Below, in pieces: positions 57,656-57,771 of a DNA stretch of 57,771 bases. The position numbers were made by a program, and so were the translations under genes. This stretch comes from Candidatus Enterenecus merdae (GTDB taxonomy: Bacteria; Bacillota; Clostridia; Oscillospirales; Oscillospiraceae). The notes under the pieces were generated by a model. That model searched no databases, had not been told where the DNA came from, and saw nothing but the letters and a program-made list of their open reading frames with translations. The stretch covers positions 1 to 57,771 of the forward strand of contig DVJZ01000040.1 in the NCBI GenBank assembly GCA_018716385.1. The letters are read 5' to 3'. The stretch's first letter is position 1, and each line of letters begins with the position of its first letter.

Positions 57656-57771
57656 ACCAGGCCCCCAGCAGGCCGCACACCGCCCCGATCGCCGCCCCGG
57701 CCAGCACGTCGCTGGGGAAGTGCACCCCCACATACAGCCGGGAGAGGGCCATCAGGGCCGCCAGCACCACC
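57594..57771 (-). CDS. PAP2 family phosphatase, C-terminal part
   Basis: The minus strand from the window edge reads [20 protein letters not shown] and continues [19 protein letters not shown], the last PAP2 signature (SRxYxGxHxxxD) with its catalytic His and a final membrane helix, then a basic tail ending in TGA (57594-57596). It is probably a lipid or undecaprenyl pyrophosphate phosphatase. Only the last 58 residues are in the window. Its 3' end overlaps tcdA by 62 bases. Confidence 0.88.
   Translation of the reverse strand, partial: VVLAALMALSRLYVGVHFPSDVLAGAAIGAVCGLLGAWFMSWAWRAAGRRGRLGPGPG

Overview
The window looks like chromosomal DNA of a GC-rich, spore-forming-type Firmicute of the Clostridia, most likely an Oscillospiraceae gut bacterium (Flavonifractor / Pseudoflavonifractor / Lawsonibacter-like). 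This is inferred from the genes (DUF421-DUF4363 pair, glgB-C-D-A with a GlgD partner, FtsW/SpoVE-type protein, RsfS, NadD-YqeK, SMC-FtsY, DUF1292), from housekeeping sigma-A promoters of the TTGNNN-17-TATAAT type with AGGAGG ribosome sites, and from strong G/C bias at third codon positions. That bias opens many long antisense reading frames, which I ignored. No genus can be proven from sequence alone.

Layout. 1-7.5 kb: 5' part of carA behind a candidate attenuator; DUF421/DUF4363; two tiny lysine-rich genes; nrdR; the tsaE-tsaB-upp operon, facing away from an FtsW/RodA gene across a perfectly palindromic promoter region; an S-layer-like secreted protein. 7.5-8.5 kb: tRNA-Ser(CGA) with terminator-type hairpin repeats downstream. 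8.5-18.5 kb: glycogen and glucose metabolism, glgB-glgC-glgD-glgA, then a GH13 amylase-type enzyme, a ROK sugar kinase and pgi, so that glucose-1-P, ADP-glucose, glycogen, maltooligosaccharide, glucose and glucose-6-P are linked in one block. 18.6-21.9 kb: an accessory island of visibly lower GC. It holds a structured RNA candidate, a broken tRNA-Leu, a small membrane ORF, intact tRNA-Leu(UAG), a 644-residue DUF4157 (eCIS core type) protein with HELGH, and a gene remnant.

21.9-30 kb: an HxlR regulator facing an NTF2-like gene with a palindromic operator, then a metal block: feoA-feoB, a free-standing heavy-metal-binding (HMA) protein and a P1B ATPase on one strand; an ArsR regulator, an AraC regulator and a ZIP transporter on the other. 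30-34.3 kb: a membrane protein, cdd, an alpha/beta hydrolase, DUF378, a phosphodiesterase and three small unknown genes. 34.3-48 kb: a long co-directional minus-strand run, smc - ftsY - small membrane protein - rph - XTPase - yhbY - nadD/yqeK fusion - LCP - rsfS - trpS - tagO/wecA - wecB - unknown lipoprotein-like gene, joining chromosome upkeep, RNA processing, NAD synthesis and anionic wall-polymer synthesis. 48-54.2 kb: an ACT-domain protein, hom and lysC as a threonine/lysine entry operon, and a class A penicillin-binding protein carrying extra CxxC modules. 54.2-57.8 kb: DUF1292, a structured intergenic region (6S-like candidate), a PrsA/SurA-like foldase, tcdA, and the tail of a PAP2 phosphatase.

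Most unusual: the DUF4157 island at a tRNA-Leu (candidate effector or toxin of a contractile injection system), cysteine-rich insertions in the penicillin-binding protein, two structured RNA candidates, a dispersed composite hairpin family, and a carA attenuator with mutually exclusive pairings. No CRISPR array, insertion sequence, integrase or phage structural gene was seen.
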